Position numbers and translations under genes: made by a program. 39,173 nucleotides of DNA. It comes from Candidatus Thermoflexus sinensis. GTDB lineage: Bacteria > Chloroflexota > Anaerolineae > Thermoflexales > Thermoflexaceae. The stretch lies in contig JAEVEY010000186.1 of the NCBI GenBank assembly GCA_016842045.1, forward strand, positions 1 through 39,173. The letters are read 5' to 3'. Numbering within the stretch: position 1 is the first letter of the stretch; every line of letters begins with the position of its first letter. Of the stretch, positions 32,484 through 39,173 are shown piece by piece. The notes below the pieces were generated by a model. It ran no database searches and was not told where the DNA came from. It saw only the letters and a program-made list of their open reading frames with translations.

Positions 32484-34952
32484 GTGTCCAGCAAGCTGGA
32501 TCGGTTTACCCAGCGGGCCAGGCGGGTGCTGGCGTTGGCTCAGGAGGAAGCCGAACGCCTGAACCATACCTACATCGGCACCGAACACCTGCTCCTGGGC
32601 CTGGTCAAAGAAGAGAACGGAATCGCCGGCCAGGTGCTCCGACGCCTGGGGGTGACCCCCCAGAAGGTGGAGGAGATGGTCCTTCGGATGTCGGGGCCCG
32701 GCCGCCGCACCCCCCACAGCAAGCCCGATCTGACGCCCCGGATCCGGCGGGTGATCGAGCTGGCCGTCGATGAGGCCCGACGGATGGGGCATCATTATAT
32801 CGGCACGGAACACCTCCTCCTCGGGCTGGTCCGCCTGGGCGATGGGATGGCCGTGGATATCCTCAAGAGCCTGGGCCTGTCCCTGGAGCAGATCCGGCGG
32901 GAAACCAATCGAGCGATCCAGGAGACGACCGCAGCCGCCCGGCCACGGCGGGAGCGCCCGAAGACGCCCCTGCTCGACCAGCTGGCCATCGATCTGACCG
33001 CGCTGGCCGAGGAAGGGAAGCTGGATCCGGTGATCGGGCGGGAGCAGGAGATCGAGCGGGTGATCCAGATCCTCTCCCGTCGGACCAAGAACAACCCCGC
33101 GCTGATCGGGGAGCCCGGAGTGGGCAAGACCGCCATCGTGGAGGGGCTGGCGCAACGTATCGTGGCCGGCGAGGTCCCCGAGCCGCTCCTCAGCAAGCGG
33201 GTCCTGCAACTGGACGTGGCCTCCCTGGTGGCAGGGACGATGTATCGAGGCCAGTTTGAGGAGCGCCTGAAACGGGTGCTGGAGGAATTGAAGAGCGCCG
33301 ACTGCATCCTGTTCATTGACGAGATGCACATGCTGGTCGGCGCAGGGGCGGCCGGCAGCGCGGTGGACGCCGCCAATATCCTGAAGCCGGCCCTCGCCCG
33401 GGGGGAGATCCAGTGCATCGGGGCCACAACCTTCGATGAGTATCGCAAGTATATCGAGAGCGATGCGGCGCTGGAGCGCCGGTTCCAGCCGGTAGTGGTG
33501 GAGGAGCCCACGATTGAAGAGACCATCGAGATCCTGCGGGGCATCCGCCATCGTTACGAGGAGCATCACAAGCTGACCATCACGGATGAAGCCATCGAGG
33601 CCGCAGCGCGGCTCTCGGCCCGCTATATCCCCGAGCGCTATCTTCCTGATAAGGCCATTGACCTGATCGATGAGGCGGCAGCCCGGGTGCGGATGTATAA
33701 GGCCTCCCGCTGGCCGAGCCTCCAGAAGGTCTACACGGAGCTACGAACCGTGCAGCGCGAGCGGGAGGAGGCCCTGGCGGAGCGCCGCTATGAGGATGTG
33801 GCGGATCTGAAGGTCCGGGAGGAGGAGCTCCAGGCGCAGCTCCAGCAGCTGCGCATGCGCAGCGAGATCGACGAGGGGCCGAAGGTCACCGCCGAGGACA
33901 TCGCGGAGGTCGTCTCCATGTGGACGGGCATCCCGGTGAGCCGCATCGCCGGGGATGAATCCCAACGCCTGCTCCAGATGGAGGAGGAGCTCAAGAAGCG
34001 CATCGTGGGGCAGGACGAGGCCATCAGCGTGATCTCCCGGGCGGTGCGGCGGGCCCGCGCCGGCCTGAAGGATCCCCGCCGGCCCATCGGCTCTTTCATC
34101 TTCCTGGGGCCCACCGGGGTGGGCAAGACCGAGCTCACAAAGGCCCTGGCGGAGTTCCTCTTTGGCTCCGAGGACGCCCTGCTCCAGCTGGATATGTCCG
34201 AATTCATGGAACGGCATAACGTCTCCCGTCTGGTCGGGGCGCCCCCGGGCTACGTCGGCTATGAGGACGCGGGACAGCTCACCGAGTATGTCCGCCGTCG
34301 GCCTTACTGCATCATCGTTTTCGACGAGATCGAGAAGGCCCACCCCGATGTCTTTAATATGCTCCTCCAGATCATGGAGGAAGGCCGGCTGACGGACGCC
34401 CGGGGCCGCAAGGTGGACTTCCGCAACACGATTATCATCATGACCTCGAACATCGGCGCCGAGACCATCCGAAAGGCCCATCTGGGGTTCCCGACCCAGA
34501 AGCAGGAGGAGGTGGACCTCGAGCGGCGCTATCGGGAGATGCGGGAGAAGCTCCTGAACGAGCTGCGCAAGGTCTTCCGACCGGAGTTCCTCAACCGGGT
34601 GGATCAGGTGGTGGTCTTCCGGCCGCTGAGCCGGGAGGATATCCTGAAGATCGTGGATCTGGAGCTGGGCAAGGTGGCGGCCCGCTTGAAGGAGCACCGC
34701 CTGAGCATTGAGGCCACACCGGCCGCCAAGGCCTTCCTGGCCGATAAGGGATATGACCCCGAATACGGGGCGCGACCGCTACGCCGGGTGATCCAGAACC
34801 TGGTGGAAGACGCACTCTCCGAGGGGATGCTGGCCGGGAAATTCAAGCCGGGGGATACGGTGGTGATCGATCTGGAGGGGGATCAGCTGGTCTTCCATCC
34901 AAAAGGGATCGAGGAGCTTACCCCACCTCCCGCGCTGATTGTCGAGGGATGA
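32484..34952 (+). CDS. clpC: ClpC-type AAA+ protease/disaggregase subunit
   Basis: An 822-residue Hsp100 unfoldase that feeds substrates to ClpP. Two N-terminal Clp_N repeats (~1-150) each start with a [12 protein letters not shown] motif. Walker A1 GEPGVGKTA is near residue 212, and [10 protein letters not shown] follows. The UVR-like middle segment ([24 protein letters not shown]) is a ClpC mark. D2 has Walker [10 protein letters not shown] near residue 545, the sensor-2 GARPLRR, and no ClpA-type C-terminus. The start is GTG at 32484 with AAGGAGG 5 bases upstream; a longer in-frame ATG start (32334) covers intergenic sequence. McsA/McsB are not adjacent. It converges on ubiD with a strong hairpin between. 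Confidence 0.95.
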   Translation: MSSKLDRFTQRARRVLALAQEEAERLNHTYIGTEHLLLGLVKEENGIAGQVLRRLGVTPQKVEEMVLRMSGPGRRTPHSKPDLTPRIRRVIELAVDEARRMGHHYIGTEHLLLGLVRLGDGMAVDILKSLGLSLEQIRRETNRAIQETTAAARPRRERPKTPLLDQLAIDLTALAEEGKLDPVIGREQEIERVIQILSRRTKNNPALIGEPGVGKTAIVEGLAQRIVAGEVPEPLLSKRVLQLDVASLVAGTMYRGQFEERLKRVLEELKSADCILFIDEMHMLVGAGAAGSAVDAANILKPALARGEIQCIGATTFDEYRKYIESDAALERRFQPVVVEEPTIEETIEILRGIRHRYEEHHKLTITDEAIEAAARLSARYIPERYLPDKAIDLIDEAAARVRMYKASRWPSLQKVYTELRTVQREREEALAERRYEDVADLKVREEELQAQLQQLRMRSEIDEGPKVTAEDIAEVVSMWTGIPVSRIAGDESQRLLQMEEELKKRIVGQDEAISVISRAVRRARAGLKDPRRPIGSFIFLGPTGVGKTELTKALAEFLFGSEDALLQLDMSEFMERHNVSRLVGAPPGYVGYEDAGQLTEYVRRRPYCIIVFDEIEKAHPDVFNMLLQIMEEGRLTDARGRKVDFRNTIIIMTSNIGAETIRKAHLGFPTQKQEEVDLERRYREMREKLLNELRKVFRPEFLNRVDQVVVFRPLSREDILKIVDLELGKVAARLKEHRLSIEATPAAKAFLADKGYDPEYGARPLRRVIQNLVEDALSEGMLAGKFKPGDTVVIDLEGDQLVFHPKGIEELTPPPALIVEG

Positions 34953-34962
34953 TCTTGCTTCC

Positions 34963-35005
34963 AATGCGGAGGGCGGGGCGCTGAAAGCGCCCCGCCCTCC
35001 GCATT
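34963..35005. terminator. 19-bp bidirectional terminator hairpin between clpC and ubiD
   Basis: AATGCGGAGGGCGGGGCGC (34963-34981) pairs with its complement up to 35005 (GCATT) around TGAAA. It fills most of the 52-bp gap between convergent stops and overlaps the last base of the ubiD stop codon. There is no long T-tract, but the stem is perfect and GC-rich. Confidence 0.8.
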
Positions 35006-36471
35006 CACTCCAGCCCATACTCCTTCCACCGCCGATCCACCAGCGCCCGGATCTCGGGGCTCATTTCGATCCGCTCCGGCCAGCCCCGCGGATGTCCCTC
35101 CTCAGGCCCCTTGGCCGTGGCGTCAATGCCGATTTTCCCCCCATACGCCCGCAGGGGCGCGACGTGATCCAGATGATCCACGGGCCCTTCCACAATCACC
35201 ACATCCCGCTTCCAGTCCACATTCCCCAGCACCTGCCACGCCACCTCCGATAAGTTGTGGACGTCCACCCAGCCATCCACGACCACAATGCATTTGGCCA
35301 GGCTCAGCAATCCCAGGCCCCACAGGCCGAAGATCACCTTACGGGCGTGGCCCGGGAAACGCTTGCGGATGCTGACGATCACCAGGTTGTGGAAAACCCC
35401 TTCGGCGGGCATGTTGTAATCCACCACCTCGGGGAGGAACAGGCGGATCAGCGGGAGGAACAGCCGTTCGGTGGCCTTGCCCATCCAGTAATCCTCCATC
35501 GGCGGGCGGCCGACAATCGTGGTGGGATAGATGGGATCCCGCCGATGGGTGATCGCTGTGACGTGCATCACCGGGAAGGGCTCCGGCGGCGTGTAATAGC
35601 CGGTGTGATCGCCGAAGGGGCCCTCCATGCGTTGTTCCCGGGGATCGATGTAGCCCTCGATAACGATTTCCGCGTGGGCCGGAACATCGAGCGGTTGGGT
35701 GACACAGGGAACCATCTCCACGGGCCGCCCCCGAAGCCATCCGGCGAGCAGATATTCATCGATGTCCGGGGGAAGCGGCGCGCTTGCTGCCCAGATACAG
35801 GCGGGATCTCCCCCCAGCGCCACGGCGATCGGGATCCGTTCCACCCCCATCTCCCGGGCGGCCCGTTCATGCTCCGCGCCGCCCTTGTGGATCTGCCAGT
35901 GGACCCCCAGCGTGCGCTCGTCGTGAACCTGGAGGCGATACAACCCGACGTTGCGCTTGCCGGTGCGTGGATCACGGGTGATCACCTGGCCCAGCGTGAT
36001 GTAGCGGCCGGCATCCTTCGGCCAGCACTTCAGGATCGGCAGACGTTCCAGCGAGGGGCGCTCCGTCTCCACCACCTCCTGACAGGGTGCCCGGGAAACC
36101 CGTCGAGGACCGAGCCCGATGCTCCGCAGGGTTCCCAGCACCTGCCCCAGCCTTTCGAAGGCTTCGCCCAGGCCCTGGGGGAGTTCCGGGCGCAACAACG
36201 CCTCCAGCCGCTGTCGGAGCTCCTCCAGGTCTTCAACCCCCAGCGCCCAGGCCATGCGCCGATGGGTGCCGAACAGGTTAATGACAACGGGTATCCCTTT
36301 GCCATCGACGTTTTCGAACAGAAGCGCCCTGTTGCGGGCGGGCGGGCCTTTCATCACCCGGTCGGCGATCTCTGTGATCTCGAGCTCGGCGGAGACCGGG
36401 ACGCGGATACGGACCAGCTCTCCAGCTTGCTCCAGCCGGTTGAGGAAATCCCGAAGATCCCGATACGCCAT
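35005..36471 (-). CDS. UbiD-family prenylated-FMN decarboxylase
   Basis: A 488-residue (de)carboxylase of the UbiD family that uses prenylated FMN made by UbiX. Family motifs are clear: NVGLYRLQVHDERTLGVHWQIHKGG near residue 180 (prFMN/metal binding), PFGDHTGYYTPPEPFPVMHVTAITHRRDPIYPTTIVGRPP near residue 285 (active-site Glu/Arg region) and a late VVIEGPVDHLDH. The length matches 4-hydroxy-3-polyprenylbenzoate and menaquinone (MqnP/futalosine-route type) decarboxylases. The true substrate could be a quinone precursor or another aromatic acid. No ubiX or quinone genes lie in the window. The start at 36471 has GGAGG just upstream. Confidence 0.88.
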   Translation of the reverse strand: MAYRDLRDFLNRLEQAGELVRIRVPVSAELEITEIADRVMKGPPARNRALLFENVDGKGIPVVINLFGTHRRMAWALGVEDLEELRQRLEALLRPELPQGLGEAFERLGQVLGTLRSIGLGPRRVSRAPCQEVVETERPSLERLPILKCWPKDAGRYITLGQVITRDPRTGKRNVGLYRLQVHDERTLGVHWQIHKGGAEHERAAREMGVERIPIAVALGGDPACIWAASAPLPPDIDEYLLAGWLRGRPVEMVPCVTQPLDVPAHAEIVIEGYIDPREQRMEGPFGDHTGYYTPPEPFPVMHVTAITHRRDPIYPTTIVGRPPMEDYWMGKATERLFLPLIRLFLPEVVDYNMPAEGVFHNLVIVSIRKRFPGHARKVIFGLWGLGLLSLAKCIVVVDGWVDVHNLSEVAWQVLGNVDWKRDVVIVEGPVDHLDHVAPLRAYGGKIGIDATAKGPEEGHPRGWPERIEMSPEIRALVDRRWKEYGLE

Positions 36472-36515
36472 CCGATCGCCTCCTCTGAGTCGCTGTTCCT
36501 GATTGTGACCTGGGT

Positions 36516-36629
36516 TTGCCCTGTTGCGATCCTGGCCGTGCCCCCTTGAGTTCAGAGTTTTCTCCTCCTCACGCCGCTTCGCGGCGTGAGGAGGAGCGTA
36601 GATCGAGCCCCCAGTTTACAACAGGGCAA
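36516..36629. mobile_element. MITE family 3, full copy (114 bp)
   Basis: TTGCCCTGTTGCGATCCTGG at the left and the complement of CCAGTTTACAACAGGGCAA at the right form terminal inverted repeats with the first 11 bases exact. The interior has a perfect 16-bp hairpin with a 3-base loop (36562-36577 with 36581-36596). It is homologous to 15294-15376. The flanks show only a vague CCtGGG/CCGGG similarity, so a target duplication is not clear. The following bases (36640-36700) resemble the bpsA leader start (CGCAATTTGCCC..CCCTCCGG). Confidence 0.75.
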
Positions 36630-36902
36630 GCCGGGTTAATCATAACGCAATTTGCCCTCCATCCCTCCGGAGACTTTCAGCCCGGGAAGATGATCTGAGG
36701 GGTCCCTCCATTTCCTGGACTCTGGACCAGGCGTGCTGGTCGGCTGGCCGTCTGGATCTTCCCCAGAGGGGAGGGGTTCCCCTCCCCTCTCTCCGTGACC
36801 CAATGGGCTGCGGGGAGAGGGGGAATGGACACGTTCTGGGACAGGCGGGACCGCCCGGGGTGGCCCCGCCTGCGTTGGCTCTTTAGAATGGGCCAATGCC
36901 GT
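36630..36902. other. Intergenic hairpins upstream of the VOC gene
   Basis: No gene. An imperfect stem CCCCTCCCCTCTCTCCG..GGGGAGAGGGGG (about 36780-36825) and CAGGCGGG (36842-36849) / CCCGCCTG (36865-36872) are present. The sequence GCAATTTGCCC..CCCTCCGG is also found at 22331-22354. Confidence 0.5.
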
Positions 36903-36908
36903 TATAAT
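36903..36908 (+). promoter_or_regulatory. -10 element of the VOC gene
   Basis: TATAAT at 36903-36908, 31 bases before the ATG. The -35 is weak (CTTTAG at 36881-36886, spacing 16). The predicted start is near 36914. Confidence 0.5.
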
Positions 36909-36939
36909 GGAAGTAACCCGGAATACCGAGGAGGTCAGG

Positions 36940-37368
36940 ATGCCCATTGTGCGCAAAGTTCAGGGGGTGCTGTATCGGGTGCAGGATCTGCCACGGGCCA
37001 AAGCCTTCTACGGGGAAACCCTGGGCCTGCCGGTGCGTGGGGAGGACCCCGAGGGGCGATGGGTGGAGTTTGGCCCGCCGCGTGGGCCGCGGATCCTGCT
37101 GCATCAGAGCCCAGAGGGAGCGGTGGGAAATGCTGGGGGTGGCGCCCTTTTTGAGGTGCGCAACGCCCGGCGCGTCCTCAACCGCCTGAAGCGCCAGGGG
37201 GTTCGAGTGGGAGATCTCGTCGAGATCCCGGGCGTGATGGTACTGGGGACGTTCTACGACCCGGATGGGAATCCCCTGCACGTGGTTCAGTCGTTGCTCC
37301 CGAAAGCTCCTCGACGTCGGAAGGCCCCGGAGGAAGGGGAAACAGGGCCTGTTGAGGGAAGCGCTTAG
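36940..37368 (+). CDS. VOC-superfamily (glyoxalase/bleomycin-resistance-like) protein
   Basis: A 142-residue single-domain VOC protein. It starts with VLYRVQDLPRAKAFYGETLGLPV (first beta-alpha-beta), then GRWVEFGPPRGPRILLH, and ends with VMVLGTFYDPDGNPLHVVQSL, the second half typical of glyoxalase I/dioxygenase folds. A Glu near WVEFG and the His in NPLHVVQ are possible metal ligands, but only one domain is present, so it would dimerise. Substrate unknown. GGAGG lies upstream of the ATG at 36940; a start at 36907 is less supported. A strong terminator follows. Confidence 0.88.
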   Translation: MPIVRKVQGVLYRVQDLPRAKAFYGETLGLPVRGEDPEGRWVEFGPPRGPRILLHQSPEGAVGNAGGGALFEVRNARRVLNRLKRQGVRVGDLVEIPGVMVLGTFYDPDGNPLHVVQSLLPKAPRRRKAPEEGETGPVEGSA

Positions 37369-37399
37369 AGCCACTGACAGTCCCCTTCAGCAAGAGCTT

Positions 37400-37437
37400 C
37401 GGGGCAGGCAGCGGAGCCGCCTGCCCCGAGTTGTTTT
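37400..37437 (+). terminator. Intrinsic terminator of the VOC gene
   Basis: CGGGGCAGGC (37400-37409) pairs with GCCTGCCCCG (37419-37428), followed by TTGTTTTT (37431-37438). This is a classic stem plus T-tract 31 bases after the stop codon. Confidence 0.85.
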
Positions 37438-37451
37438 TCTCCTTGTTCATC

Positions 37452-37489
37452 GTGGAGGGTGGGGCCGCTTTGGCGGCCCCATCCTCCAC
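37452..37489. repeat. 17-bp hairpin of the GGTGGGGCCGC type
   Basis: The arm 37452-37468 pairs with 37473-37489 with one G-T pair and a 4-base loop. It lies between the VOC terminator and MITE copy B. Its core is related to the hairpin at 18090-18128. Confidence 0.75.
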
Positions 37490-37521
37490 TCTTCCCCCAT
37501 CGTAAAGCAGCTTAAAATTAG

Positions 37522-37663
37522 TAGGACTCACGCAGTTCGTTTCCCATGGGGGCAAGGATTTTTCTCCCCCCTCCCCACGGCCCAAAGGGCCGTGGGGAGG
37601 GGGGAGAAAGGGGGGTGGGGCCATTCCGTTCCACCTTTAGAGCTTTCAACTGCGTAACTCCTA
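37522..37663. mobile_element. MITE family 1, copy B (142 bp) with ATTAG duplication
   Basis: Terminal repeats TAGGACTCACGCAGTT and the complement of AACTGCGTAACTCCTA match at 14 of 16 positions. ATTAG flanks both ends (37517-37521 and 37664-37668), an exact 5-bp duplication. The arms CGTTTCCCATGGGGGC and GGCCATTCCGTTCCACCTTT are identical to copy A. The central hairpin (37561-37583 with 37587-37609, 23 bp perfect, loop AAA) is different from that in copy A. It encodes nothing. From here to cmk (37824) no gene or clear promoter is seen. Confidence 0.92.
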
Positions 37664-37824
37664 ATTAGAATGTGTCCCAGGGGTAGCCCACCCGCCTTTC
37701 AGGAACGCCCGAAAATGAGGTGGTCTCCTCTTTGAGGGTTGCGAAAAGCGAATAGGAGCCGGCTGCCTGATCCGCATCTCATAATCCGTTCGCCAGATCG
37801 TCCAGGGGAGGAACATCCATCACC

Positions 37825-38532
37825 ATGGGACGACCGCTGCGAATCGCTATCGATGGGCCGGCGGCCTCAGGGAAGAGCACGCTGGCCCAGCGCCTGGCGG
37901 CTCATCTGGGGTATGCCTATATTGATACCGGGGTGATGTATCGGGCGGTCACATGGGCAGCTCTCCAGAGGGGCATCCCGGTGACGGACGAAAACGCCCT
38001 GACCCGCCTGGCGGAGACCCTGGATCTGGACATCCTGCCTCCTACCGTGGCCGATGGCCGTCCGTATACCGTACTGGTGGAGAGTGTGGATATCACCTGG
38101 GCGCTTCGGAGCCCGGAGGTGGACGCTGCCGTCTCCCAGGTATCGACCTATCCGGGCGTCCGTCGCGCCCTCACCCAGCGCCAGCGCCAGCTCGGGCTGC
38201 GCGGTCGGGTGGTGATGGTGGGGCGGGATATCGGCACGGTGGTTCTCCCGGAGGCGGATCTGAAGCTCTATCTGGACGCCGATCTGGAAACCCGGGCGTG
38301 GCGCCGTTATCGGGAGCTTCAGGAGCGGGGGGAAACGGTCTCTTTCGAGGAGGTTTTAGAGACCATGCGGCAACGAGACGCCCTGGATCGAGGGCGGGAG
38401 GTCGCGCCGTTGCGCCCGGCTCCCGACGCCATCGTCCTGGACACCACGGCGATGGATATCGAGGAGGTGTTCCAGCGGGTGCTGGCGCTCATCGAAGCCC
38501 GATGCCAGGAGACGCCGCATGTGGCGGGTTGA
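37825..38532 (+). CDS. cmk: Cytidylate kinase
   Basis: A 235-residue kinase that phosphorylates CMP and dCMP to the diphosphates. The N-terminal P-loop is IAIDGPAASGKSTLAQRLA (residues ~7-25), followed by YIDTGVMYRAVTW (CMP site). The CMP-specific insert region is present with IDLR-like VSQVSTYPGVRRALTQRQRQL, then VMVGRDIGTVVLPEADLKLYLDA and the lid segment TRAWRRYRELQERG. The length is normal for the family. GGAGG is present upstream but with a wide 13-base spacing. The PHP gene begins 14 bases before its stop, so the two are translationally coupled. Confidence 0.95.
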   Translation: MGRPLRIAIDGPAASGKSTLAQRLAAHLGYAYIDTGVMYRAVTWAALQRGIPVTDENALTRLAETLDLDILPPTVADGRPYTVLVESVDITWALRSPEVDAAVSQVSTYPGVRRALTQRQRQLGLRGRVVMVGRDIGTVVLPEADLKLYLDADLETRAWRRYRELQERGETVSFEEVLETMRQRDALDRGREVAPLRPAPDAIVLDTTAMDIEEVFQRVLALIEARCQETPHVAG

Positions 38533-39172
38533 GCTACACGCCCATACGGTCTACTCCCCCGACAGCCTGGTTTCCCTGGAGGATTTCCTCACCGCCTGCC
38601 GCCGGAAAGGCCTGGACCGCGTGGCGGTGACCGATCACAACACAATCGAGGGGGCGTTGCGGCTGAAGGAGCGGGCCCCTGACCTCATCATCGTGGGCGA
38701 GGAGATCCGTGCCCGGGAAGGGGAGGTGCTCGCCTACTTCATTGAGCGAGGGATCCCAAAAGGCCTTCCCCTGGAGGAAACGATCGGTCGGATCCGGGAG
38801 CAGGGCGGGGTGGTGGCCCTTCCCCATCCCTGCGACCGGGCGCGGGGCTCTGCAGTGGGTCGGGAGATCGCCGAGGCCGTGCTCCCCCTGGTGGATGCGG
38901 TGGAGATCTTCAACGCGCGCTGTGTGTTCCCGGGCGACAACGCCTGCGCCGCGGCGCTGGCCACCCGGTTCGGCAAGCCCGGATTCTCGGGCAGCGATGC
39001 CCACACGCTCTGGGAGCTGGGCCGGGCGTGGACGGCCCTTCCACCCTTTGAGGACGCGGCGGGTTTCCTGCAAGCCCTGCGCCAGGCTCGCCCCACCCGC
39101 CGCCTGAGCCCCTTCTGGGTGCATCTGCTTTCCACGTGGGCGAAATGGCGCCGCGCCCGCGGGGGTATTTGA
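38519..39172 (+). CDS. PHP-domain phosphoesterase-like protein
   Basis: A 217-residue PHP (polymerase and histidinol phosphatase) metal-dependent protein. Metal-binding motifs are in order: VELHAHTVYSPDS (HxH) at the N-terminus, VTDHNTIEGAL (DH) near residue 38, LPHPCDRARG near residue 99 and the late SGSDAHTLWELG near residue 160. The family includes phosphoesterases acting on nucleotides or sugar phosphates; the substrate is unknown. It overlaps the cmk 3' end by 14 bp. The reading frame closes with TGA at the right edge of the window, so it is complete. Confidence 0.9.
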   Translation: MWRVELHAHTVYSPDSLVSLEDFLTACRRKGLDRVAVTDHNTIEGALRLKERAPDLIIVGEEIRAREGEVLAYFIERGIPKGLPLEETIGRIREQGGVVALPHPCDRARGSAVGREIAEAVLPLVDAVEIFNARCVFPGDNACAAALATRFGKPGFSGSDAHTLWELGRAWTALPPFEDAAGFLQALRQARPTRRLSPFWVHLLSTWAKWRRARGGI

Positions 39173-39173
39173 A

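Noticed and set aside
32391-33569. Long open frame antisense to clpC
   Set aside because: Antisense open frames are expected opposite high-GC codons; the translation is low-complexity, while ClpC is unambiguous.
1-39173. tRNA or rRNA genes, phage genes, toxin-antitoxin or secretion clusters
   Set aside because: None were seen on reading both strands by eye; a tRNAscan or profile search could still find a missed tRNA.

Overview
The window reads as ordinary chromosome of a GC-rich, thermophilic, non-sporulating bacterium, most likely a member of the Chloroflexota (a Thermoflexus-like lineage is my best guess from general resemblance, not from a search). Supporting signs are the branched-polyamine synthase (BpsA family, typical of thermophiles), a UbiD-family decarboxylase, a carotenoid-hydratase-type membrane protein, an F420-type deazaflavin oxidoreductase, a ClpC-type chaperone and a large SRP RNA with an Alu domain. 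I see no phage, plasmid, CRISPR or rRNA/tRNA genes. The unusual content is in the spaces between genes, which are rich in short inverted-repeat elements.

Layout. 1-6.3 kb, minus strand: a DUF457-type membrane hydrolase, two GT4 glycosyltransferases, then an alpha/beta hydrolase followed by a membrane-anchored GAF/HTH regulator. 6.3-6.9 kb: a ~100-bp tandem repeat array. 6.9-14.9 kb, minus strand: P5C dehydrogenase with a histone-H1-like tail, a small unknown protein, a CruF-like carotenoid protein, rdgB, a coiled-coil protein, coaD, recG and an F420-type oxidoreductase. 15.1-15.4 kb: two adjacent miniature inverted-repeat elements (MITEs). 15.6-20.4 kb: alaX (+) converging on an aminotransferase (-), then a DUF348/G5/3D cell-wall protein (-) and the SRP RNA gene (-). 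20.8-24.2 kb (+): a GNAT, rlmB, and a bpsA-speD fusion behind a ~410-nt structured leader. 24.4-25.3 kb (-): a degenerate histidine kinase. 25.8-39.2 kb: murJ, a SIMPL lipoprotein, yqeY (-), birA, rpsA, clpC, ubiD (-), a VOC protein, cmk and a PHP-domain protein.

How the genes work together. Most are housekeeping: translation quality and machinery (rpsA, alaX, rlmB, SRP RNA, yqeY), nucleotide and cofactor supply (cmk, rdgB, coaD, birA), DNA repair (recG), proteostasis (clpC) and envelope (murJ, G5/3D protein, glycosyltransferases). The most distinctive gene is the bpsA-speD fusion, which joins the enzyme that makes decarboxylated SAM to the enzyme that consumes it to build branched polyamines. 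It has a near-consensus promoter and a long leader containing a 91-nt multi-bulge hairpin.

Mobile/repeat layer. At least four kinds of MITE-like element are present, at 15143-15282, 19943-20078 and 37522-37663 (one family, 5-bp target duplications), 15294-15376 and 36516-36629, 18128-18236, and 29440-29557. They carry perfect or near-perfect GC-rich hairpins of 14-23 bp that look interchangeable between families. In one family two copies carry different hairpins at different points of the same scaffold. Two further palindromes supply the stop codon of the gene they adjoin.
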